A stretch of DNA of 64,000 nucleotides. Source: JAJRVM01 sp041752115 (lineage in GTDB: Bacteria; Planctomycetota; Planctomycetia; Pirellulales; Pirellulaceae). Position 1 is the stretch's first letter; every line of letters starts with the position of its first letter. The translations under genes and the position numbers were made by a program. The stretch spans positions 1-64,000 of the forward strand of contig JBGSHS010000176.1 in the NCBI GenBank assembly GCA_041752115.1, written 5' to 3'. The notes under the pieces are model-generated. The model saw only the letters and a program-made list of their open reading frames with translations. It was not told where the DNA came from and made no database searches. This document shows, piece after piece, positions 17,299-25,012 of the stretch.

Positions 17299-18448
17299 GT
17301 TGCGTCTGGGACTTGCTTCCCTCTCCGACACGATTCCGGATCTGGCAGTTCGGCAGATTCAGTTCCAGTTGGGCGCTGCCCGCCGCCAACAGGCGGTCGG
17401 GCAGCCAGATGAAACGCAATTGGCTGATCCTGGCAATCGATGCAAGACTCGCTTCGGTCAGCTGATAGCAGGCTCGCAGGTCGAGTTCCGACAGATGGGA
17501 CAATGACTGGAGCGAATCCAAATCGTGATCCGAAGTCTTGGGGCCAAGCGTCACATGCGACAGCTTCGGCAGATCTCGTAACCGAATCAGACTTTCTCCC
17601 TGCACACTCGTTCCCTCCAGGTCCAATGACTCAAGCTCGCTGAGCGAACCAAGAAACTCGAGTCCGGAGTCCGTGATACCGGGCGTCCACAAACGCAGTT
17701 GGCGCAGGTTTCTCACCTGACGCACATGCTGCAGACCCGCGTTTCCAATGTTCGCCGATTCAATGCTCAGCGACAGAATGCGGAGTCCATCGAGTGCCTG
17801 AAGCGATTCGTTGGAGAACTGCTCACCGGTCACGATCAGACGCTGGATCAAGTTCAGAGTCTGCAGCTGCTCCAGATCACCTGGCGTGCGTGCCACGATC
17901 ACGTGCACACCAACGGGTGTTACGACCGGTGCCGTTTCCGCATCAGGCATTCTGCGTGCAGTGTCCTCGGACTGCTCATCTGCCGTTGTGCCCCGGTCTG
18001 CCGTTGTGCCCCGGTCCGACGCCGTCGCTTGCGAGCGTTCTTCCGCCACAATCCCGGCAAACTGGTTCGCCAGTGTATCGCCAGTGGTAGTTGACTTGTT
18101 TGCCGCTGCAGCGAGTTTGGTATCACCGGCAAACAAATCGATGTATTGCACGTCCACGAAGCCTGTGAGCGTCTTGCCGCCACTTTGCACCGTACCGCCC
18201 ACCCAATTTCCTGACACCTGCTCAATGGAAATGCGACACTCTCTTCCCAGACGCGCAATCGTTTTGTCACCATCACGCAGATCGGCGAAATCGACCACGA
18301 CAACAGCCACGTCCCCCGGCTGGAAGCGTTCACCGGCAGTACGGCTGACACGGGGAACTTCCTCCCTGTCGACTCCACGGTTCGTCACGAGGTGAAAGAT
18401 CACCGCAAGCAACACGGAAAGGACGACCACGATAATGAAATTGCGCAT
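17267..18448 (-). CDS. Membrane-anchored LRR protein, paralog 1
   Basis: 393 residues. Residues 5-22 are an uncleaved-looking membrane anchor (FIIVVVLSVLLAVIFHLV). Residues about 40-110 form a small beta domain (FQPGDVAVVVVDFADL, GNWVGGTVQSGGKTLTGFVD) resembling an SH3-like fold. A Thr/Asp-rich linker contains a doubled DRGTTA unit. Residues about 190-365 are leucine-rich repeats, such as LQALDGLRILSLSIESANI and SLSELESLDLEGTSVQG. The LRR part aligns along its whole length with that of the next gene (shared phrases RLRLWTP, DLEGTS/DVEGTS and LDLRAC), so the two are tandem paralogs with different N-terminal halves. No enzymatic motif; its position inside the cytochrome island suggests a structural or assembly role. 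Confidence 0.85.
   Translation of the reverse strand: MRNFIIVVVLSVLLAVIFHLVTNRGVDREEVPRVSRTAGERFQPGDVAVVVVDFADLRDGDKTIARLGRECRISIEQVSGNWVGGTVQSGGKTLTGFVDVQYIDLFAGDTKLAAAANKSTTTGDTLANQFAGIVAEERSQATASDRGTTADRGTTADEQSEDTARRMPDAETAPVVTPVGVHVIVARTPGDLEQLQTLNLIQRLIVTGEQFSNESLQALDGLRILSLSIESANIGNAGLQHVRQVRNLRQLRLWTPGITDSGLEFLGSLSELESLDLEGTSVQGESLIRLRDLPKLSHVTLGPKTSDHDLDSLQSLSHLSELDLRACYQLTEASLASIARISQLRFIWLPDRLLAAGSAQLELNLPNCQIRNRVGEGSKSQTQPTAAASSRRP
17981..18016. repeat. 18-bp perfect tandem duplication inside LRR gene
   Basis: The unit tgccgttgtgccccggtc occurs twice without mismatch (17981-17998, 17999-18016). It encodes the doubled hexapeptide DRGTTA in the linker and keeps the frame. Confidence 0.95.
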
Positions 18449-18767
18449 GATATGCTGCCTTACCCACTAAATCTACGATCCCGATTCGGCGGCGCGCCTC
18501 TGCCAATGACGCACGACGAAATACCTGATGACCAATGGAGACCGAACAGTACATAGAGGAGCCGGGAGCGAGCTGCGTCGAGTCTGGATGGCACGTTGGT
18601 TCGACATTCGGGATTCATCATTCCACTGGTCATGGGGTACTTCGTCATTCGTCATTCCCTGTACGCGTGGCCCAATCGCGCACGGTCGTTCAGATCCTCC
18701 CTGACTTCCCGCCATAGCTCCTCATGTCGGCGTCTGCACACAGACCTGCACACTACGGCCGACGACC
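18449..18767. other. Intergenic region filled by a MITE-like element
   Basis: No gene. About half of the stretch is the inverted-repeat element at 18503-18659. Confidence 0.6.
18503..18659. repeat. MITE-like element 1 (imperfect 36-bp inverted ends)
   Basis: The left arm (18503-18538) read on the minus strand matches the right arm (18623-18659) with few mismatches: TTGGTCATCAGGTATTTCGT versus CTGGTCATGGGGTACTTCGT. Similarity appears to continue outward on both sides. The centre has no reading frame with support. The size, inverted ends and absence of coding sequence suit a non-autonomous mobile element. Confidence 0.6.
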
Positions 18768-20204
18768 TCACGAGCGCACATCGCACGTGGGAAGCGACTT
18801 CCGGAGTGCTCGCTTTCCCTTGTCGCGGATGTGACTGGGAAGCCACAAGACTTTGAGGTCCGGAAGTAGTGCCAGGGAATCCAGACATGCCAGGCTTAGT
18901 CGAGAACACGCTCGAAGATCGAGCTGACGCAGCGCCGGCAACTGCTGGAGTGAAGCGACCTGCACGTCGGAGACCTGGGGCCCCAAAACCAGCATCTCCA
19001 GCTTCGGCAGCTTCTGGAGCTGCACCAGGCCGGATCCGTCGATCGACGTACCTTCCACATCCAGAATCTCCAAAGTTGACACCTTAGCCACATGCACCAG
19101 GGCAGCGTCGTCGAGTGCTGGCGTCCAGAGACGAAGTCGCAGCAGCCCTTGCACTGAAGGAAGATACTGAAGTCCCGGATGGGAAACATCGGCCGCTTCA
19201 ATACTCAACTCCGATACCTTCAGTCCTTCCAGGCCGCGTAGCGCTCGGTTGGAGAAGTCGTCTCCGGTGAGTATCAAACGTCCGATCTGCGTGGTGCGGG
19301 GAAGCTCCGCCAGTTCTTGCGACCTTCGTAAGACCAGCACATCGAGCGTCATTGGCTCAGCAGGCGTTTCCTCAGTAACAGCCGCAGTCGGTTGTGGCTC
19401 ACCTCCCTCAGGGGACTGCTCCGCTGACGATTGCTTCCGCGGATCGGTTGAAGCCGCAGTGGCCGCCGCCACTTCCGCCCGCCGCCGAGCGAGGATCTCG
19501 GCAAACTTCTGCGCCAACGGATCGGGCCCCTCTCCCAGCACTTCGTTCGCCGCTTCTGCCTCAATAGTCGGTTCGGCCTCATCCCCGCTCGCTGCGGATT
19601 TCGCCGACGGTCCTTCCGGTTGGTCCCTCCCCGATTCGTTCGCAGCTTTCGGAGTTTCGCTCCTCGGAGTTTCGCTCTTCGGAGTTTCACTTTTCGGCGC
19701 AGCGATCTTCGCGGCGGCGTTCTTCTGGCCAGCGTTCGGTGGGGCTGGGACCGTTTTCGATTGACCCGTCTTGGCGGTGCCAGACCTGTTCGTGACAGAC
19801 TTGTCCTGAGAGGCTGGCTGTTGAATCCGGGGGTCAGGCGACTTACGTTGCGACGCGGCAGCCTGTGAGATGTGCGACGACGGCAGGACCTGCTCCGACG
19901 CCCATCCATACCTGGGGACTCGTCTGAACACACGCTGCGCTGTCGCGGGTACGATGTCAAACGTCAGGCTCAGCACCAGGCACAGTACGGCGGATATCAA
20001 GAGATACCGGCCATGCCGATACCGGAGCGGGGTGGATGTCGAGCCCCCCCCCCTGCAGGTTGCGATCGAACAGAACACGCCTGGCCTCCCATCGCCGCAC
20101 CAGAAATGTGGAACCGGGAAAACGAATGTCCGATTCCGCGAGGAACCAATACCAGTTCTCAGTTTAGAACTGGCGTCTCGACCTTGCAACAACGAGCACT
20201 TCAA
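18768..20204 (-). CDS. LRR protein, paralog 2 (start uncertain)
   Basis: The frame opens at 20204 (478 residues), but its first 60 residues are low-complexity and cross a run of ten C/G bases and a hairpin. A more likely start is the TTG at 19998-20000, where the hydrophobic leader LISAVLCLVLSLTFDIVPATAQ begins, giving about 410 residues. A long Lys/Pro/Glu/Ala-rich linker follows, including a threefold SETPK repeat. Leucine-rich repeats fill the last 190 residues (LRGLEGLKVSELSIEAADV, VSTLEILDVEGTSIDG, LPALRQLDLRACSRLS) and align with the LRR part of the gene immediately downstream (17267-18448). The two are probably co-transcribed tandem duplicates. No enzymatic motif is visible. Confidence 0.8.
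   Translation of the reverse strand: MKCSLLQGRDASSKLRTGIGSSRNRTFVFPVPHFWCGDGRPGVFCSIATCRGGGSTSTPLRYRHGRYLLISAVLCLVLSLTFDIVPATAQRVFRRVPRYGWASEQVLPSSHISQAAASQRKSPDPRIQQPASQDKSVTNRSGTAKTGQSKTVPAPPNAGQKNAAAKIAAPKSETPKSETPRSETPKAANESGRDQPEGPSAKSAASGDEAEPTIEAEAANEVLGEGPDPLAQKFAEILARRRAEVAAATAASTDPRKQSSAEQSPEGGEPQPTAAVTEETPAEPMTLDVLVLRRSQELAELPRTTQIGRLILTGDDFSNRALRGLEGLKVSELSIEAADVSHPGLQYLPSVQGLLRLRLWTPALDDAALVHVAKVSTLEILDVEGTSIDGSGLVQLQKLPKLEMLVLGPQVSDVQVASLQQLPALRQLDLRACSRLSLACLDSLALLPDLKVLWLPSHIRDKGKRALRKSLPTCDVRS
19651..19695. repeat. 15-bp repeat, three units, inside LRR gene
   Basis: Units 19651-19665, 19666-19680 and 19681-19695 differ by one to three bases (ggagtttcgctcctc type) and encode the in-frame pentapeptide repeats SETPK/SETPR. 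Confidence 0.9.
20044..20053. repeat. Ten-base C tract near the LRR gene start
   Basis: Ten consecutive C on the plus strand (G on the coding strand). If translation starts at the TTG at 20000, the tract lies 44-53 bases upstream; if it starts further up, the tract is coding and slippage would shift the frame. Such tracts can be phase-variable. Confidence 0.7.
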
Positions 20205-20488
20205 GTGCGTGTGGGCTGCTCGCCCCTTGCGTGGGTCAATCGGTCAGCCAACGGCGGGTACGGAATTGGAATCTATTGTGTCAGGGAGGGAAAATCGCTA
20301 TGGTTCGTGGCCGCGCCGCCGTTCTCGTCCCATCGTCATTGTGGTCACGCCTGCCAAGGAGGGCAGGCAATGGGCCTCACGAGCGGGCGGCAGACGCGGC
20401 TGAGACGGCGCCGCACGTCCGGCTCATTCCCGGCCGCTGGTCGAGGTGCGGGCACCCAGGGAGGGGATTGTTGTTCACCGAACGGACA

Positions 20489-22384
20489 ATGGCGATTGGC
20501 CGGTTCGTATCGTTCCTCGGAACGATACTCTGCGCCCTCTTCGTGTTTGCCATCTCGTCCTGCAGTTTCTCGGGGCACCCTGACCTCACGCAATCAGACC
20601 TCGATCTTGGATGGCCCGCGACCGACCTGGAGTGGCGTCCGACGAGCGAGTTGCCTGGGAACTGGACCGAGGGCAAACAGCTGTGGAAGCCGCCTGCCTA
20701 TCCGGTCTTGAAGGTCGATCTGCCTCAGATCGACGGAGCGACAGTCACCGGATTAGACGCGCAGTGTGTGGTGTGCCACGAAACGTACGTGATGGCTTTT
20801 GCCAACAACGTGCATCGGCAGGAGGGGTGCGAAAAATGCCACGGTGGGGCAAGCCGGCATTTGGAAACACGTGGTTTCGCCAAGAATACCATCCTCAGCC
20901 TCAATCCACCTGAAAAAGCGACATCGACCGGTCAACCGATTACCCCGGCTGAACGAGCCGAGATCTGTCTCCAGTGCCATCAGACGCAGTCGCCTCAACT
21001 GGCCAAGGACTGGCGCACCTCGGCCCACGCACATCATCAGGTTGCCTGCTCGCATTGTCACGTGGCCCATTACAATGTTCCGCCGGGAACGCCACCGGCG
21101 GACCTGGGAAAAGACCGGCGGAACGGACAGGCGGAAGATCGACTGGTTCAATGGACACCGGAGCAGGTTTTGCCGCGGGAGGTTTCTGGGCATGGGGGAG
21201 CCGTGACGCCCGACGCGTGTTACGATTGTCACGCGGCGATGAAGCGATTTGAGGAGCCGGGGCAACCGCACCAGATCGGAGCGGCCATTGGTTCACCACC
21301 TCATGGCGGCAAACCAGCCAGGCAGTCCGAGAAATTTGATTGCATCACGTGCCATAACCCACATGGCAACGTCACCGCGAACACCCGCAAGGACCTGTGC
21401 TTGACATGCCACGATGGTCCCCACATGAACGAGTGGCACGGATCGCCTCACGATCTGGCTGGCATCGGCTGCACGGACTGTCACACGCCGCATCCCGCCA
21501 CGGGCCTGGCGATGTCGGTTCAGCAGCCGCAGGTGTGCTATCGGTGTCATGCAGAGAAGCGTCAGTTGGAGGAACTCGCCGGTCCTCATCAACTGCTCGG
21601 CCCAAATCAGTTCAACTGCACCACCTGCCATCGTCCGCATGGCCAGGTCACACCCCAGACACGAACCGATAGCTGCCTGAACTGTCATACCGGGTCGCCA
21701 ACGATGGCGTGGCACTCGTCCTATCACGATCGTCAGGGAGTCGCCTGTGCCGACTGCCACAACGCTCATCCCGATACGCAGGTACCCCAGATCGTTGCGA
21801 TCCAGCACACGACACTCGCGCAACCCGTTCGCCGGCCGATGCAGGTGGATCAACCGGACACCTGTTTCAAGTGTCATCCCAAGATCTTCGCGCTCGCCTC
21901 CTTACCTTCGCATCACCCGATCCTCGAGAGGAAGATCCGCTGCTCAGATTGTCATGATGCCCATGGCGAAGACTATCAGAGCCTGACGACCGAGACGCTC
22001 AACCAACTGTGTTTCGAGTGTCACGGCGAAAAGGAAGGACCCTTTGTGTGGGAACATGCTCCGGTGACAGAGAGCTGTGCGATCTGTCACGAACCGCACG
22101 GAACGGTTGCCAACAACCTCCTGCTGCAGCCGCCGACCTTCCTGTGCCTGCGGTGTCACACAGGCCACTCCACTCACGGCGCGACACTGCAGTGCACTCG
22201 CTGCCACGATATCAACAATGGCAACATCACGACGCTCGTGGGGGGCTTCCCGATGAACCCCATGATACCGACGACACCCCAGTCTCGACAGGCATTGTTT
22301 ACCGACTGCACTCAATGTCATTCGCAGATACACGGGAGCGATTTCGCTACTGGCTTTGAATGTGGACAAGGTATGAGACGCTAA
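20489..22384 (+). CDS. 19-heme MtrA/DmsE-like outer-membrane cytochrome lipoprotein
   Basis: 631 residues from the ATG at 20489, where a lipoprotein leader begins (MAIGRFVSFLGTILCALFVF, lipobox AISSC, Cys25). I count 19 CxxCH motifs between residues 93 and 611: CVVCH, CEKCH, CLQCH, CSHCH, CYDCH, CITCH, CLTCH, CTDCH, CYRCH, CTTCH, CLNCH, CADCH, CFKCH, CSDCH, CFECH, CAICH, CLRCH, CTRCH, CTQCH. The recurrent CxxCH-x-PHG blocks and the end CTQCHSQIHGSDFATG match the DmsE/MtrA/PioA family, whose members have about ten hemes and thread an outer-membrane barrel as a wire. This protein has roughly twice that number, which suggests a duplicated or lengthened wire. The barrel gene follows 313 bases downstream on the same strand. 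Confidence 0.92.
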   Translation: MAIGRFVSFLGTILCALFVFAISSCSFSGHPDLTQSDLDLGWPATDLEWRPTSELPGNWTEGKQLWKPPAYPVLKVDLPQIDGATVTGLDAQCVVCHETYVMAFANNVHRQEGCEKCHGGASRHLETRGFAKNTILSLNPPEKATSTGQPITPAERAEICLQCHQTQSPQLAKDWRTSAHAHHQVACSHCHVAHYNVPPGTPPADLGKDRRNGQAEDRLVQWTPEQVLPREVSGHGGAVTPDACYDCHAAMKRFEEPGQPHQIGAAIGSPPHGGKPARQSEKFDCITCHNPHGNVTANTRKDLCLTCHDGPHMNEWHGSPHDLAGIGCTDCHTPHPATGLAMSVQQPQVCYRCHAEKRQLEELAGPHQLLGPNQFNCTTCHRPHGQVTPQTRTDSCLNCHTGSPTMAWHSSYHDRQGVACADCHNAHPDTQVPQIVAIQHTTLAQPVRRPMQVDQPDTCFKCHPKIFALASLPSHHPILERKIRCSDCHDAHGEDYQSLTTETLNQLCFECHGEKEGPFVWEHAPVTESCAICHEPHGTVANNLLLQPPTFLCLRCHTGHSTHGATLQCTRCHDINNGNITTLVGGFPMNPMIPTTPQSRQALFTDCTQCHSQIHGSDFATGFECGQGMRR

Positions 22385-22697
22385 GGCCCTGGAAACCGGC
22401 CAGAAAACCGCAGAATAATGAAGAAGGAACCGCAGAATAAAGAAGGAAGAGAGTGTCTAGCGCGAGCGATCACTGAGCGATCGCGGGCACAGCAGCACGT
22501 GGTTCTTCCACTTCGTAATTCGACGTTCCTTGTCCAGTATTCTGCGCCCAGTACTCTGTGGTTTAGGCACCTCGTTGACGAACACCACCAACGATTCAGA
22601 TCCAAGCAGACACTCGACGATCCATGTTGACTATGTTGCGGTAATGGGGACAGGAACTTCCGGCCCCGTGATCATGAAGAACGGTTGAAGGCTGTTT
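22385..22697. other. Spacer between cytochrome and porin genes
   Basis: No gene. It holds a MITE-like element (22404-22549). The ATG of the porin gene at 22698 is preceded by GAAGG. Confidence 0.6.
22404..22549. repeat. MITE-like element 2
   Basis: The left end (ccgcagaataatgaagaagg at 22408) pairs in inverted orientation with the right end (gacgttccttgtccagtatt at 22522, continuing tctgcgc). The motif ccgcagaataaagaaggaag at 22430 also occurs, slightly changed, in elements at 50971 and 63747. Confidence 0.6.
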
Positions 22698-24962
22698 ATG
22701 AGGAAGACCGACCGCCTATCTACGCCAGCGACTCTTGCCTGGGCCGGCAGGTGTTTGTGCCTGCTGAGCGTGTGGGCCGGATGGGGTATTGCGCGGGCCG
22801 CTGACGGGCCGGCGTTTCCCTCTGCGTCGCAGCCGGATATCAGTCAGTTCGATTTCCTCGACGACCCTTACTCCACCCACCTGACCGGCGTGAAATGGAC
22901 TGCCGCGGTGCATCGTGACTATCCTGCGTCACAGTCTGATTCAGGGCCAGCTGCCACAATTCGCTCGGCCACCGGGGAGCTTGCCCCAGGCCCTGCGGAG
23001 GTCTTTGCCCAGAAGAACGTGACCCAACCGAACCAGCGTCCTGCTCCGCCAGCGATTCTGCCGTCGGGGTTTGACGATCTGGCAGTGCGGGGCGGCTGGT
23101 GGTACGTCCATCTGCATGGGTCGGAGACGAAGGTGGGGCAGTATCAGGATCTTGCGCCATCACCCTTCTGGAACGTGGATCTGCTGAAAAGCAACGGCGA
23201 GTCGACGCTCGATCTGCAGGTCAGCGGACTGGACAACGAGACGAGCCAAACGAGTCTTTATCTCTTCACACCCTCGTACGAGGCCAATTTGCGGTACGAG
23301 CGGTTCATTCATCGTCTGGTTCACGACCCTCTGCTGAATATGCCGCGGCCAGGAAGCGGAGCGGAGATCATTGCCGAGGACGTCGACGCGGGCGACGACT
23401 ACGCCGTGCGCATCCAGGACATCCGCACCGACGTGTCAGGCCAGCTGGCGGAGAACGTGAAATATGACCTGGATGTCTGGTTTCGACGCAAGAAGGGTGA
23501 ACGCCAGGCGTTGGGCACACACCACGGCATGGCCTTCGCCGGCTTCCCGTGCCGCGTCTGCCATATCCTGTCACAGACCCAGGAAATCGACTGGGTCTCG
23601 ACCCGAATCGAACCCGCCATTGAAGGGCGCTTCGGACTGCTGACAGCCCGCTACTCACGACCCATGCGGTTTTTTGGTCAGAACGATTCCGTCGTGACGC
23701 GATCGTACGGCAGCTTCCATCCGTATAACAACTACACAACGGACAGTCCTTATGCGGTGGTGCCCGACACCGTGGCGCAAACGGATCGCCTGAAGTTACG
23801 GGCCGATCTGCCGTCAGAAACCATCATCTACTCGCAGCTGTATCGAGGATCGACCGACAACCTGCACCGCGATACCCAGCGAGGCTATTACGGATTCGAC
23901 ATTCGCCTTACCAATGCGTATTTCCGCCGCCTCACGCTCAGCAGCTTCGCCCGCTACAACCGGCAGCTGAACGAGTTCCCGCCGTACCTGGTGCCTCCGG
24001 AAGATCCCGCCGTGTTCGCTCCCACGGCCATTGTACCACCCTATAACTTGCGGCATCCTATCGATTATCTGCGGACGGCTGCCGGAGCGGATGCCGTCTG
24101 GCATCCCTTGCGTTCCGGGAAATGGGCCGATCAGCTGTCGCTTAACGCCGGAGTCGAAATCGGTGCTATCGGGCGCAGCTACGCCGACTACCAGATCGAG
24201 AACCCGCCGGGGTTTGCTTCCCAGGACCACACGTCGTATACGACCTATTCGGCAGGCACGTCGATGCGCTGGCACCCGCGAGTCGATAATCGGCTCTGGT
24301 TCAAACACCGCAACACGGCCTATCCGCTATATGGGCTGAGCAGCTACTTTGACGTGACCAACACCAATCGTCCCACCTCGGAGGATATTGTGGGATTCGA
24401 TACCACGTGGCTGGCCGCGGACAACCTCATGGCCACCGCCAGCGTCTCGTTTGAGAACCGCAGTCATCACTCCTCGGTCGCCGAATTCGTCGAGGACAAT
24501 TATCCGATGACCTTCACGTTCTGGTACGCTCCCCGGCCGTCGTGGTCCCTATCGGGCGGATACGGATTCCTCTCGAACTGGATTGACCAGGACGTCTATC
24601 TTCCCGGCAACTCCCCTGAGATCGAGCCGTTAGTGCGACAGCAGTGGAATTATGGCGGCCGCGGCCAGACCATGAGCCTCGGTGGCAGCTATGCCTGGAC
24701 CAAGCAGGTCACTCTTTCCGGGTCCGTTCAGCAGGTCTGGGGTTCCGATGCCACGGATCCGACGGAACCGTGGCCGGACCTGCCCTCCTATTTCGACGTG
24801 CAGATCAATACGCGACGCTACATGTGCGGACTTGACTGGTCTGCCCACTCGAATATCTCCGCCTACCTGCGTTACGTCTACGAAGACTTCGACGACGTGA
24901 CGTCTCCCTACAATACGGGTCGTGCGCAGATGATACTCGCCGGTCTCACCGGCACGCGATAA
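22698..24962 (+). CDS. MtrB/PioB-like outer-membrane barrel with one CxxCH
   Basis: 754 residues with a signal peptide (residues 1-35). After a Pro-rich N-terminal stretch the chain is a run of alternating amphipathic strands with many Tyr/Trp/Arg, such as SLYLFTPSYEANLRYERF, YDLDVWFRRKK, GYYGFDIRLTNAYFRRLTL, TSMRWHPRVDNRLWFKHR and SAYLRYVYEDFDDV, and it ends on the strand AQMILAGLTGTR. Length, Tyr-rich strands and position right after an MtrA-like gene point to the decaheme-associated MtrB/PioB barrel family, which sheathes the multiheme wire. Residues 285-289 are CRVCH, a full heme-binding motif (DNA 23550-23564); classical MtrB has CxxC without the His. The final residue is Arg, not the usual aromatic. 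It is convergent with the quinol-dehydrogenase gene, 50 bases away. Confidence 0.85.
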   Translation: MRKTDRLSTPATLAWAGRCLCLLSVWAGWGIARAADGPAFPSASQPDISQFDFLDDPYSTHLTGVKWTAAVHRDYPASQSDSGPAATIRSATGELAPGPAEVFAQKNVTQPNQRPAPPAILPSGFDDLAVRGGWWYVHLHGSETKVGQYQDLAPSPFWNVDLLKSNGESTLDLQVSGLDNETSQTSLYLFTPSYEANLRYERFIHRLVHDPLLNMPRPGSGAEIIAEDVDAGDDYAVRIQDIRTDVSGQLAENVKYDLDVWFRRKKGERQALGTHHGMAFAGFPCRVCHILSQTQEIDWVSTRIEPAIEGRFGLLTARYSRPMRFFGQNDSVVTRSYGSFHPYNNYTTDSPYAVVPDTVAQTDRLKLRADLPSETIIYSQLYRGSTDNLHRDTQRGYYGFDIRLTNAYFRRLTLSSFARYNRQLNEFPPYLVPPEDPAVFAPTAIVPPYNLRHPIDYLRTAAGADAVWHPLRSGKWADQLSLNAGVEIGAIGRSYADYQIENPPGFASQDHTSYTTYSAGTSMRWHPRVDNRLWFKHRNTAYPLYGLSSYFDVTNTNRPTSEDIVGFDTTWLAADNLMATASVSFENRSHHSSVAEFVEDNYPMTFTFWYAPRPSWSLSGGYGFLSNWIDQDVYLPGNSPEIEPLVRQQWNYGGRGQTMSLGGSYAWTKQVTLSGSVQQVWGSDATDPTEPWPDLPSYFDVQINTRRYMCGLDWSAHSNISAYLRYVYEDFDDVTSPYNTGRAQMILAGLTGTR

Positions 24963-25012
24963 TGGTACAGTCACTCCACGCTCGAAGCGCCGTGATCGAG
25001 AGCCATCGCGTA

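Noticed and set aside
20196..20208. GCACTTCAAGTGC palindrome as another REP-like copy
   Set aside because: The stem resembles family A but the GTAG/GGAG tetranucleotide is missing and the sequence differs; not counted.
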